Below are positions 1-7,800 of a stretch of 18,331 nucleotides of DNA, piece after piece (position 1 is the first letter of the stretch; each line of letters starts with the position of its first letter). Position numbers and translations under genes: made by a program. The DNA is from CAZIHO01 sp964538875 (GTDB lineage Bacteria > Pseudomonadota > Gammaproteobacteria > Chromatiales > Chromatiaceae). The notes beneath the pieces were generated by a model, which saw only the letters and a list, made by a program, of their open reading frames with translations, ran no database searches and was not told where the DNA came from. The stretch covers positions 1 to 18,331 of the forward strand of contig CAZIHO010000072.1 of NCBI GenBank assembly GCA_964538875.1, written 5' to 3'.

Positions 1-9
1 TTGATTTTA

Positions 10-85
10 TGGAGCTGGCGGCCGGATTCGAACCCGCGACCTGCTGATTACAAATCAGCTGCTCTGCCGACTGAGCTACGCCAGC
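10..85 (-). tRNA. tRNA-Thr(TGT)
   Basis: The minus strand folds as a complete 76-base cloverleaf. The 7-bp acceptor stem is GCTGGCG/CGCCAGC, the anticodon stem is GCTGA/TCAGC, the TpsiC arm is GCGGG-TTCGAAT-CCCGC, and the 3' CCA is encoded in the DNA. The anticodon loop TTTGTAA places anticodon TGT at 50-52, which reads the threonine codon ACA. The gene lies 61 bases downstream of the SPOR gene, with only a weak 5-bp hairpin (107-123) between them. In E. coli a tRNA-Thr(TGT) (thrU) heads the cluster thrU-tyrU-glyT-thrT-tufB next to birA, so the same cluster probably continues beyond the left edge. That continuation is inference. Confidence 0.97.
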
Positions 86-146
86 TTGGAGAGAAACTTA
101 CCTGACTCCGGTCGGCAGCCGGATTGGCGCCATGATAGGCAAACCG

Positions 147-896
147 CTAGGGACTCGCAATTTTTGTGCAGGCGGCTGGTGGGTAGGTGAGTTGGGGGTA
201 CGACTCATAGATGCGGGTCACGATTTTTTTATGGTCCTGAAATCCCGCTGGGTAGGCGGCTTGCAGCCAGTAACTGGAATCATCGAGCAGGCGCGGCTCG
301 ACTTTGGGATGAAATCCCTTGCCTTTGACTTCTGCCGCGCGCTTATCCGCCGATTCTTGGTCGGAGAAGAGTCCCAGGGCCAGGGCGTTGGCGAACTCGC
401 CCTTGCTGACCAGCCAGGCATCGCTGATGCCCGCGGCCTGGAGCTTCTGTTGCACAGACTTTAGCGCCGCCTTGTCCGGCTTCAGCAGCACCAGATAGCC
501 GGAAGGACGTTTGTCCTGCACCACTTGCACCTGGGCGGTGATGCCCTGTTCAGACAATTCCCATAGCAGTTGGGCAGTTTCCGATTGCTGCTGGAAGGGC
601 CCGAAGCGCTGGCACTCGGCCGCCGGTTCCGGCGCCTCCGGCTGGGGCTGGCTGGGCTCGCCGGCCCGACTGCTCACTGAACCGCGATTAGGGACCTCGG
701 CGCGGACGGCGGGTACGCTGGCCTCTGGCTTGGCGTCGGCGCTTGACCGGGTGCGGGATTCCGACGCCAGCAGGATGGTGGGGACGCCATCGGGCAGGGG
801 CGCCAGCACGGGGGCAGAGGGCTGGGCAAAGCGGGCAAACCATACCAATACACCTAAATTCGCCACCAGAAGGAGAAAAAACAGCCAACGCGCCAT
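147..896 (-). CDS. SPOR-domain, single-pass membrane protein
   Basis: This is a 249-residue protein. I chose the ATG at 896, 13 bases after the coaX stop, because it opens directly into a hydrophobic segment (about residues 3-22, MARWLFFLLLVANLGV...). The open frame extends to 1097, but that part overlaps coaX and has no such character. Residues 24-94 form a Pro/Ala/Glu/Ser-rich linker. From about residue 95 to 212 there are two RNP-like half repeats typical of SPOR domains, each with a G-x-F followed by a helix rich in Ala/Glu/Lys (around CQRFGPF at 95-101 and LGLFSDQESADKRAAEV at 174-190). SPOR domains bind denuded glycan strands of septal peptidoglycan, so a periplasmic, division-site role is likely, but the exact function is not known. 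It is co-directional with birA-coaX and followed by tRNA-Thr. From memory, Pseudomonas has a similar uncharacterised SPOR gene at this position. Confidence 0.85.
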   Translation of the reverse strand: MARWLFFLLLVANLGVLVWFARFAQPSAPVLAPLPDGVPTILLASESRTRSSADAKPEASVPAVRAEVPNRGSVSSRAGEPSQPQPEAPEPAAECQRFGPFQQQSETAQLLWELSEQGITAQVQVVQDKRPSGYLVLLKPDKAALKSVQQKLQAAGISDAWLVSKGEFANALALGLFSDQESADKRAAEVKGKGFHPKVEPRLLDDSSYWLQAAYPAGFQDHKKIVTRIYESYPQLTYPPAACTKIASP

Positions 897-909
897 GTGC
901 CCATCGCCC

Positions 910-1632
910 TTAAAAAACCGATAGTCCCTGCAATACCAAGTCGGAGACCTGGGTGGTCTGAAATTCAAACAGTCCCGCCAATAGGGCGGCATCGCTGCCA
1001 CAGAGAAGCACTTGGGGTTCCCAACCCCGCTCCGCCCGCAACCCCGCCTGGACCCGGACCACCAAGCCGGCCAAGGCGTGCAGGGTGCCGGCGGCAATGC
1101 ATTCTGCCGTATCCTGGCCTAATAGTCCCCGAAAATCCATCTGGGACACGGCCGGGATGCGGGTGCCGGCGAACAGGCTGTGGCGCATGAGTCCCAAGCC
1201 CGGCGCGATCATCCCGCCCAGATGGCGGCCCTGGGCGTCAATGGCGTCCAGGGTCATGGCGGTACCGCAATCCACCACCAGGGCGGGGGTGGAATGGAAG
1301 TGGCGTACCGCGATCAAGGTCAACCAGCGATCCACACCCAGGCGAGACGGGTCTGGATAGGCAACAGTCACGCCGTGGGCCGCCGCTTGGGTGCGAAGCA
1401 GGCCGGGTTCCAGACCCCATCGGCCCCTGACGATGGGCGCCAACTCGGCTTCCAGGTCCGCGCCGGCCACGTTGGCGACTAGCACCCGATCCGGCGTTGG
1501 GGTATCCCGCCAGGCATCCCACAAGGCGCCGAGACCCTCGCGGTGGCTGAGTTTGGCCACCGGCCCCAACCGCCGCGCCTGGCATGGCGCCCATTTTAGG
1601 TTGGTATTGCCGATGTCGATCAGAAGATCCAT
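910..1632 (-). CDS. coaX: Type III pantothenate kinase
   Basis: The 240-residue product catalyses the ATP-dependent phosphorylation of pantothenate, the first committed step of coenzyme A synthesis, in the cytosol. Visible family motifs are the N-terminal phosphate-binding loop DIGNTNLKW (residues 6-14), the GVDRW pantothenate-site segment (99-103), the second nucleotide motif DCGTAMTLD (121-129) and the glycine-rich GGMIAPG (139-145). Length is near the upper end for the family and the ends look intact. The ATG shares one base with the birA stop codon (TGATG), so the two genes are translationally coupled. CoaX enzymes are unrelated in sequence to E. coli CoaA, usually feedback-insensitive to CoA and dependent on a monovalent cation (family knowledge). 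The pairing of birA with a pantothenate kinase parallels E. coli birA-coaA but uses the nonhomologous enzyme. Confidence 0.96.
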   Translation of the reverse strand: MDLLIDIGNTNLKWAPCQARRLGPVAKLSHREGLGALWDAWRDTPTPDRVLVANVAGADLEAELAPIVRGRWGLEPGLLRTQAAAHGVTVAYPDPSRLGVDRWLTLIAVRHFHSTPALVVDCGTAMTLDAIDAQGRHLGGMIAPGLGLMRHSLFAGTRIPAVSQMDFRGLLGQDTAECIAAGTLHALAGLVVRVQAGLRAERGWEPQVLLCGSDAALLAGLFEFQTTQVSDLVLQGLSVF

Positions 1633-2678
1633 CAGTCTCCTTCCGCCGCCCGCCGCAGGCTCACCTCACCCACTTGAAATTCCTGGGGCTGGCCGTCCAG
1701 GTCCAGGCGCAAAGCGCCGTTGGGGGCGATGCCGAGGCAGCGCCCCTGGACGCGCCGGGTCCCCAGGTCCAGTACCACCTGGGCGTCCCGTAACTGGTCC
1801 CGTTGGTGCCAGTCCGGCAAAAACGGCGCCAATCCGTCGCGGCCGAACAGTTCCAGGGCACGAACCAGTTCGCTGGCTACCCCACTCGCTAGGCGGTTGC
1901 GGCGCACTGCCGCAGCGCCAGGAATTTCCGCCAGGTGGCACCAGGGTTGGTCGATCTCGGTCCCGGACGCCGGCGGCACCCGCACATTGATGCCGACCCC
2001 CACCACCACAAAACTGGGACCTTCCATTTCGCCCCCCACCTCCAACAGCAGGCCCGCCAGCTTCCGATTGTCCCACAGCAGGTCGTTGGGCCATTTGATG
2101 CGGGCTTGGGGGACGCCGATGCGCTCCAGGGCGCGCAGCACCGCCACCCCACAGGCCAAGGACAGGGCGCCGAGCCGGGCCGGCGGCAGGGTATAACGCC
2201 AGAGCAGGGACAGGTACAGGTTGCCGCCAGCGGGCGATACCCAGCGCCGGCCCCGGCGGCCCCGGCCCCCGGTTTGTTGCTCGGCCAGGCACAGGGTTCC
2301 GGATGGGGCGCCGGCCCGGGCTTGGGCCATCAGCCAGGCGTTGGTGGAGTCGATGGCTGGGTGCACCTGGATGGCGGCCAGACGGTCCCGGATGTCGGGA
2401 GCCAATTCGGCGCGGATGCGCTGTTCATCCAGGGGTTCCCAGCCGCCCCGCAGCCGGTAGCCCTGGCCCCGCTCCGCCTGAATGTCCAGCCCATGGCGGA
2501 GCCGCAGTTCCCGCACCTGTTTCCACACCGCCGCTCGACTAAGGCCGAGTTGACGGGCCAGGTCGGCCCCGGAATGGAGCTGGCCATCCGCCAGCAGGTC
2601 CCCCAGTTGGAAACGGGCGCCCGGCGCCAGGGGCTCGGGGTCGAGGCACGGAGGAGGATCGGACCGGGAATCACTCAT
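1632..2678 (-). CDS. birA: Biotin-protein ligase / biotin operon repressor
   Basis: The 348-residue product activates biotin as biotinyl-AMP and transfers it to the acetyl-CoA carboxylase carrier protein. The enzyme with bound biotinyl-AMP can also repress biotin genes. An N-terminal winged helix-turn-helix (about residues 25-75, LARQLGLSRAAVWKQV) marks the bifunctional class. The catalytic domain shows the biotinyl-AMP loop GRGRRGRRW (138-146), KWPNDLL (195-201), KLAGLLLE (206-213) and VGVGINV (226-232). The C-terminal SH3-like domain is present (about 290-345). I prefer ATG 2678. An in-frame TTG at 2696 would add six residues, and neither start has a good Shine-Dalgarno. The gene lies 57 bases after the radical SAM gene with no terminator between, so it may be read from the same transcript. 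No biotin operator is recognised here. Confidence 0.95.
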   Translation of the reverse strand: MSDSRSDPPPCLDPEPLAPGARFQLGDLLADGQLHSGADLARQLGLSRAAVWKQVRELRLRHGLDIQAERGQGYRLRGGWEPLDEQRIRAELAPDIRDRLAAIQVHPAIDSTNAWLMAQARAGAPSGTLCLAEQQTGGRGRRGRRWVSPAGGNLYLSLLWRYTLPPARLGALSLACGVAVLRALERIGVPQARIKWPNDLLWDNRKLAGLLLEVGGEMEGPSFVVVGVGINVRVPPASGTEIDQPWCHLAEIPGAAAVRRNRLASGVASELVRALELFGRDGLAPFLPDWHQRDQLRDAQVVLDLGTRRVQGRCLGIAPNGALRLDLDGQPQEFQVGEVSLRRAAEGD

Positions 2679-2735
2679 GGGTACTGAGCGTGACAAAGGT
2701 AAAACAGTGCATGGTGGGCTAGTCCGGCGCCGGGT

Positions 2736-3797
2736 TCAACCGCAGAACCAGGTGCTGGGGCTGTCTTGACCCGGTTGACGCCAACAACCGGGATCAGCCC
2801 GAAAGGGATCGCCGCTCAGAGCATGGCTTAGGCAGCGCAGGCCACCGGCACAACTTTCGGCGTAGAAGCAGCCGCCACAACCGGCGGGTATCCGGGCCCG
2901 GTCCCGCAGAGACTGGAGCAGGGGGCTATGGTCATAGAGGTCCGCCAGAGGTGTTTCCAGCAGGTTGCCGACGCGGATTGGCAGGCGCCGGCAAGGGTAA
3001 AGGTCCCCCTGGGGTTGCAGTGCCAACAGACTGTCACCGGCGGTGCAGCGATAGGGTGGGTCGCCGGCGCCCAGGAATTGCAGCGCCCGTTGCAGGCTCA
3101 CGGGCGCGCGCCGCCACCAGCCCGACTGGGCCGACGCCATGAGGCCCACAAACTCCCGGGTCTCATCGGGACTGAGCACCTGATCCCGCAGCGCCTGGCC
3201 TTCGCCCCAGGGCACCAGCCGGTCCGCCCAGACCCGGTGGGCACCGGCGCGGCGGGCGGCCTCGGCCATCGCTGGAAATTCCCGGAAGTTGCGCCGATGG
3301 GCGGTGAAGGACACGAGGGTGCGGAGCCCGGCGTCCGCCAAACAACGGATCGCCGCCAACGCCCGCGCTTGATGGCCAGCACCCCGGATCTGGTCATGGG
3401 TGGCGGCCTCGCCTTCCAGGCTGATCTGGACAAAGCGAGGCCCCAGAGTCTTGAGGCGCCGCGCCACCGACGGGTCGATCAGGCTGCCGTTGCTCAGGAT
3501 GGCGAAGCCGAAGCGCTGCCGGCGTGCGGCGAATTGTTCCAGCAGGTCAAAGAAATCCCGGCGGGCGAAGGGCTCGCCGCCGGTGACGGTGATCTGGGCC
3601 GGTAGCCGCCGGCCGGCCCGGCCGCAGAGCCGTTCGTGCCAATCTTCAAACTGGTTGAGCAACCCCAGCAATCCGGCCAGGTCCAGTTCCTCGCCGCCGT
3701 GACTCTCCTGATAACAGTGGGCGCAGCGCAGATTACAGCGCTCGGTGATATGCCATTGCAGCAGCAGGCTGCTGGGCACCGTCGCCGCCAAATCCAT
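2736..3797 (-). CDS. Radical SAM/SPASM protein, putative peptide-tail maturase
   Basis: This is a 353-residue cytosolic iron-sulfur enzyme. The [4Fe-4S]/SAM motif CxxxCxxC is at Cys21, Cys25 and Cys28 (CNLRCAHC), followed by a SAM-binding GGEP. The C-terminal third carries a SPASM-type cysteine pattern for two auxiliary clusters: Cys251-x12-Gly-x4-Cys269, then Cys307-x2-Cys310-x5-Cys316, Cys322 and Cys338. A further cysteine is the second-to-last residue (Cys352). SPASM enzymes usually modify ribosomal peptides or protein side chains, although some act in heme or cofactor pathways. The ATG at 3797 shares one base with the stop codon of the upstream gene, whose product ends in a Gly/Cys-rich tail. 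This TGATG coupling decides the start over an in-frame start at 3818 that lies inside the tail-coding sequence, and suggests that the tail is the substrate (inference). The exact subfamily is not recognised. Confidence 0.87.
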   Translation of the reverse strand: MDLAATVPSSLLLQWHITERCNLRCAHCYQESHGGEELDLAGLLGLLNQFEDWHERLCGRAGRRLPAQITVTGGEPFARRDFFDLLEQFAARRQRFGFAILSNGSLIDPSVARRLKTLGPRFVQISLEGEAATHDQIRGAGHQARALAAIRCLADAGLRTLVSFTAHRRNFREFPAMAEAARRAGAHRVWADRLVPWGEGQALRDQVLSPDETREFVGLMASAQSGWWRRAPVSLQRALQFLGAGDPPYRCTAGDSLLALQPQGDLYPCRRLPIRVGNLLETPLADLYDHSPLLQSLRDRARIPAGCGGCFYAESCAGGLRCLSHALSGDPFRADPGCWRQPGQDSPSTWFCG

Positions 3798-4714
3798 CAG
3801 TCGCCACCGCCTCCGCAACCGCCGCAGCCCCCTCCGCCGCCACCGCCATCGCCGCCGCCGCTGTCGCTCCCACCGCAGCCACCCCCGCCACAGCCCCCGG
3901 AACTGTCACCGGCGTTGCGTTCGGTACCGGCGAACGCCTGGTGAAACCCGATTAATCCGGCCACGCCGGCCACGGCTGCCAGTCCGAATAGGGCCACCGC
4001 CAAACCCGGGTCCGAATTGGGCCGGGAGTTGGTCTTCATCCAGGCCAGACGTTGGCGCATGGAGGCCAGAAAGGCCCGCCCCAAGGCGGTGGTGAGGGGT
4101 GGCCGGAGCAACACCAAAGCCAGGATCAGGGACAAGGCCAGCAGCAACACCAGAAAGCCGATGGGCTTGGCATGCAGGATTCCCAGCACCAGCTTGGCGC
4201 CGCCCAGAGCCAGCAATCCCAGCACTACCCAGGTGCGAACCCGCCGGGCGGCAAGCAAGCGGACTGCGCCGGTACGTAACTGAAGGCGCTCCAGTTCGTC
4301 ATAAACCGGCTTGGCGGCCAGATCGATCTGGCGGTGCAGACTTTTGTCCTTAAAGTAATCGCCGGGTGCCCGCTCCCGGGCGGCGCTGAACCGATACACC
4401 AGCGTCTCGATGGGGTCGGTGGGCAGGGGCTGGCATGCGTTCGCCACCAGTTGGTCCTTGCCGTCGGCGCCCCCGCGCGCCTTGATGAGTCCCGCCTCCC
4501 ACAGGCGCAACAGGGCCAGGTGCAACAAGCCCTGGCGCCCGCCCCGCAACGCCGCCAAGGCGCGGGCGTCGAGCCGGGTGGGGCCGGGCACCGGCAGGGA
4601 GCCGGTGCCGTCCCGGCGGATCCAAATCCAGCCCAGCAGGATGGCCAGGGCGGCCAGTTGCGCGAAATACAGCAGGAAGTCCGGTCCGGGAACGCGGATC
4701 AACAGGTCCAACAT
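3797..4714 (-). CDS. TIGR04222-like membrane protein with Gly/Cys-rich C-terminal tail
   Basis: The 305-residue protein has a hydrophobic segment at about 12-32, then a soluble domain (about 45-155) containing LDARALAALRGG and a winged-helix-like stretch. It then has hydrophobic segments at about 161-180, 184-203 and 238-261, and a tail at 269-305. Of the 37 tail residues 25 are Gly, 4 Cys (275, 280, 297, 300), 4 Asp and 4 Ser, giving C-x4-C and C-x2-C spacings. The N-terminal pattern and the low-complexity Cys/Gly end match my memory of the TIGR04222 family, whose function is unknown. By the positive-inside rule the soluble domain is cytoplasmic and the tail would end up periplasmic (inference). 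A strong Shine-Dalgarno supports the ATG. The gene overlaps the radical SAM gene by one base. DUF2207-type membrane proteins with Gly-rich ends are a possible alternative relation. Confidence 0.82.
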   Translation of the reverse strand: MLDLLIRVPGPDFLLYFAQLAALAILLGWIWIRRDGTGSLPVPGPTRLDARALAALRGGRQGLLHLALLRLWEAGLIKARGGADGKDQLVANACQPLPTDPIETLVYRFSAARERAPGDYFKDKSLHRQIDLAAKPVYDELERLQLRTGAVRLLAARRVRTWVVLGLLALGGAKLVLGILHAKPIGFLVLLLALSLILALVLLRPPLTTALGRAFLASMRQRLAWMKTNSRPNSDPGLAVALFGLAAVAGVAGLIGFHQAFAGTERNAGDSSGGCGGGGCGGSDSGGGDGGGGGGGCGGCGGGGD

Positions 4715-4721
4715 GGAGGGT

Positions 4722-4727
4722 TCCTCC
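4722..4727 (-). promoter_or_regulatory. Strong Shine-Dalgarno of the TIGR04222-like gene
   Basis: The minus strand reads GGAGGA seven bases before the ATG at 4714. It is the best ribosome binding site in the window. It confirms the start of the Gly/Cys-tailed protein and suggests efficient independent translation initiation at the head of the radical SAM unit. Confidence 0.75.
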
Positions 4728-4761
4728 GGTGGCAGGCCAGGGGGGGAGAACAGGAGGCCGA

Positions 4762-4836
4762 CCCCGCCGGGGCGGGGCTGCCTTCAAGTTAAAAGCATTT
4801 GCCGGCCGGGACAAGGGCGGTAGTTGGGCACCGCCC
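4762..4836 (-). promoter_or_regulatory. Two GC-rich hairpins between tamB and the TIGR04222-like gene
   Basis: In minus-strand order, a 7-bp stem (GGGCGGT/ACCGCCC, 4830-4836 with 4815-4821, 8-base loop) begins four bases past the tamB stop. A second stem, 6 to 7 bp (CCCCGC/GCGGGG), lies at 4762-4777. Neither is followed by a T run, so they are weak or Rho-assisted terminators at best. Between them a poor sigma70-like match, TTGTCC - 17 bases - TAACTT, could give the radical SAM unit its own promoter. The stems are seen in the sequence; their roles are inference. Confidence 0.35.
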
Positions 4837-4839
4837 CGC

Positions 4840-7800
4840 CTAGCGCTCCATGGTATAGAGCACGTCCAGCCCCTGGGCGCGACCGGATTCCGCCTGGATT
4901 TGCAGCTTCTTGGTCAGGCTGTAGCGAATCCGTAGCTTGGGGTCTGGGTTGGTCAGATCGTTGACGTACTGAACGTACAACCGAGGCGACAGCCAACTGC
5001 CGGTGGTCATGGAGGCGCCGGACATGTTGCCCGAGGTTTCCATGCGTAACTCGTCCAGACCCACCCAGCGGGCAATTTTGTCGGTAAAACTTTCACCCCC
5101 GCCGCTGACGTGGCTGAGGGCGGCGGACGCGGCCAGACCCATGGCCCCGCTGCCGCTAGGCGCTTGGCCGGTGAGCAGGTAAGAGAGCACCGCGTTCTGG
5201 GCCATGGTTGGCGTGGAAAACAGGGTCATCTCCGGTTTACGTAGACTGCCGCTAACCCGCAGACCAGCGGTGATGTCGTCCACCTTGCGCACCGCCCGGA
5301 GGTCGAGGCCCGGATTGTCCACCGGGCTTTCGGAAAACTGTACCCGCCCCCGCTCGATGGTGAGATCCTGTCCATAGGCCCGGTAGGTACCGTCCCGGAT
5401 ACTCAGGGAGCCGGTACCTAGCACCGGCCGGCCGGGCTGGTCGATCACCTCCAGGTTGCCGGCCAGAAAGCCCTTGAGGCCGAAGCCGTCCAATTCCACC
5501 TCATCCCCCAGGATCAGCCGCAGGCGCGCCTTTAGATTGGGGCCCTTGGCCTGGTCAGGAGCCGGCTTGCCCTTTTTCATCACCACCAGGTCCGACGAGG
5601 CGCTCTTCGCGGTCTGGGGCAACTGGCGGGGCTTGAGCTTGGCACTCGGCACCTTCAGGGTGCCGGTCAGTTCCATACCCTGGCTGCGATGGCTGAAGGT
5701 GAGGTCTGGGGAGATCAGCAGGCGGGCTTCCGGAATATCGGCGGCGGTCCAGTTGTTGCCCTTGATGCGCACCTCGGTGGGGAAGCCTTGCTTGGCTTGC
5801 AGCCGGGTTTCGCCGTCCAGCTTGAGGGTGCCCTCGCCGGAGCGCACCGACGCCTCGTAGCGCACCCGGTCCAGGTTGTCGGCCTGGATGCGGGCCAGCA
5901 TCTCCCGCAACTTGAGCCCCACTTCAGGCACGTCCAGGGCCGCGTCCAGCAATTCCAGCTTACCGCTGACACCGGGGGCCGCCAACGAGCCGCTCAACTG
6001 GAAATCCGCCTCCACCCGCCCCTTGGGTTGGGATATGGCAGGCACCATGCCAGCTAAAAAGCCCAGATCCCCCACCCGCGCCCGCACCCGCCCTTGCAGG
6101 CGTTGGCGCTTGGGGTCCAGGCTGGCCAAACTCATGCCGGGCAGGCTCAGGTTACCCTGTACCTCGCCGATGGGCGCCAGGGGAATCGCCAATTCGAGGT
6201 TACCCCCCTTGGGCGCCAGTTCCGCCTTCAGGCGCGCCCCGGAGAAGGTCAGGTTCTGGGCCTTGCCGCCGGTCTCGAACTGGAGCCGGCCCTCGGGAAT
6301 TTCCGCCACCGCGCTACCGCTGATGCGGCCGCCCGCCTCGCCCTTGAAGTTGGCCTCCAGCCCCGCCTTGGCGGTGAGCTTGAGATTGGGGGGCAGAAAT
6401 TGCTTGACCTGGGCGTCGGACAGCCCCTGGACTTGCAGGGACGCCTGCCAATTGGCAGCGGGATTGCCCTTGGCGGACAAACAGACGCGGCCCTGGCCGG
6501 TCAGGCACAGGGAATCCACCAGCAACTGGTTGACCCCCAGGGTCAGTTGGGCCGCCTTGTCCATGCGCCAGCGGCCGGCCTGGGGTTCCGCTAGCTCCAG
6601 TTCCGTGACCCGGCCTGTCCAGTCCCCATCCGCTTCTAATCCGCCGTCCAGACCGAGGCGGGCGGTGGGCACGTCCTTGCCTTCCAGAGCCAATTTGATT
6701 TGATGGGCGCCCCGCCGCCCCTCGCTAGTAAGGGCCAGGCGCGACCAATGCTTACCGGCGCTGCTCAGGTCCTTAGCGGTGAGGTTGACGTCCAGCTTGC
6801 CGTTCTGATCCAGCGCCACCTCGGCGTCCGCCTGAAGTTGGCCGATCTTGTGCTCCTGATAGCCGAGTCCGCTACCCTGCAATTTGGCTTCCAGACGGGG
6901 CGCCGCCAGCTTGCCCTGCAAGCGGCCGCTACCCTGGAGGCGGCCCGCCAGCCCCGGCCAGAGGCTGGCCAGGTTGTCCGCCTTGAGGTCCCAATGCAGA
7001 TCCGACTGCTCGCTGACCAGGCCGTGGGCCTCCAGCTTGCTGGACCCGGACACCAGGCTGACCTGATCCAGATCGATGCGGTTGCCCGCAACCTTGACCC
7101 GTCCGGAACCCTTGAGGGGATAGTCCCGCAGGCGGCCTTCCAGGCGCTCCAGGTTGACGGCGGCCTGCACGCCCGCCGGCGCCAGTTGGCCCTGAGTGTC
7201 CAGCTTGAGGGCCAGTTTGCCGGGCAGGTCCGGCAGGGCGATGGAGGGGTCTAGGCCCTCGCCGTTCAATTTGAGTTGCCAGCGCACTTGCGGCGCCCAT
7301 GCCACTTCCCCGGAGGCGTCCAGATGGCCCTTGGGCAGGGCCACCTGGAGTTGCTTGAGGATCACCTGGGTCAAATCGCCGTGCCCATCGGCCTTGATGT
7401 TCAGATCCGGCGCCTTGGGTACCTTGACGCCGCTGGTCAACTCAAACTGGTAATTCGAGGTGTGGCCCCGCACCTGGAATTGGCCCTTGGGGCTGGCGGC
7501 CTGGAGCGGCTCCCCCTTGAGGGGCCAGCGCAGGTTTTTCCAGTCTAAATCTGCGGTAAAGGCCTGGTCCTCCAGGGTCAAACCGGCCTTGCCCTGGATC
7601 AGACCGCCCCCCGGCAAGGTCAGTTTCAGTTGCCGGGCGGTCAGGCTGTTGGCGTCGAAACCGGCGCCCAGGTCCGCCACCAGCCGGCCGAATTCCCGGT
7701 GCTCCAGGGCCAAGCTCCCCTCCAGGTTGCCCTGGGTCAAGTCCCCGCTGCCCTTCAAACCGCCGCTCAGATTGGCGGGCAGACCCGGCGCCAGCTCGGC

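Noticed and set aside
10..85. tRNA gene as an integration site of a mobile element
   Set aside because: There is no integrase and no repeated tRNA 3' fragment in the window, and the neighbours are housekeeping genes.
107..123. Hairpin between the SPOR gene and the tRNA as a terminator
   Set aside because: The stem is only five pairs and has no T run on the minus strand.
897..1097. Upstream extension of the SPOR protein to 1097
   Set aside because: The extra 67 residues overlap coaX and would bury the membrane segment internally; ATG 896 opens directly into it.
1935..2687. Plus-strand 250-codon open frame antisense to birA
   Set aside because: birA motifs are unambiguous on the minus strand, and this frame has only shadow composition.
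3797..3907. Gly/Cys tail as a frameshift or sequencing artefact
   Set aside because: The frame is continuous, the codons are mixed, and the stop overlaps precisely the start of the next gene.
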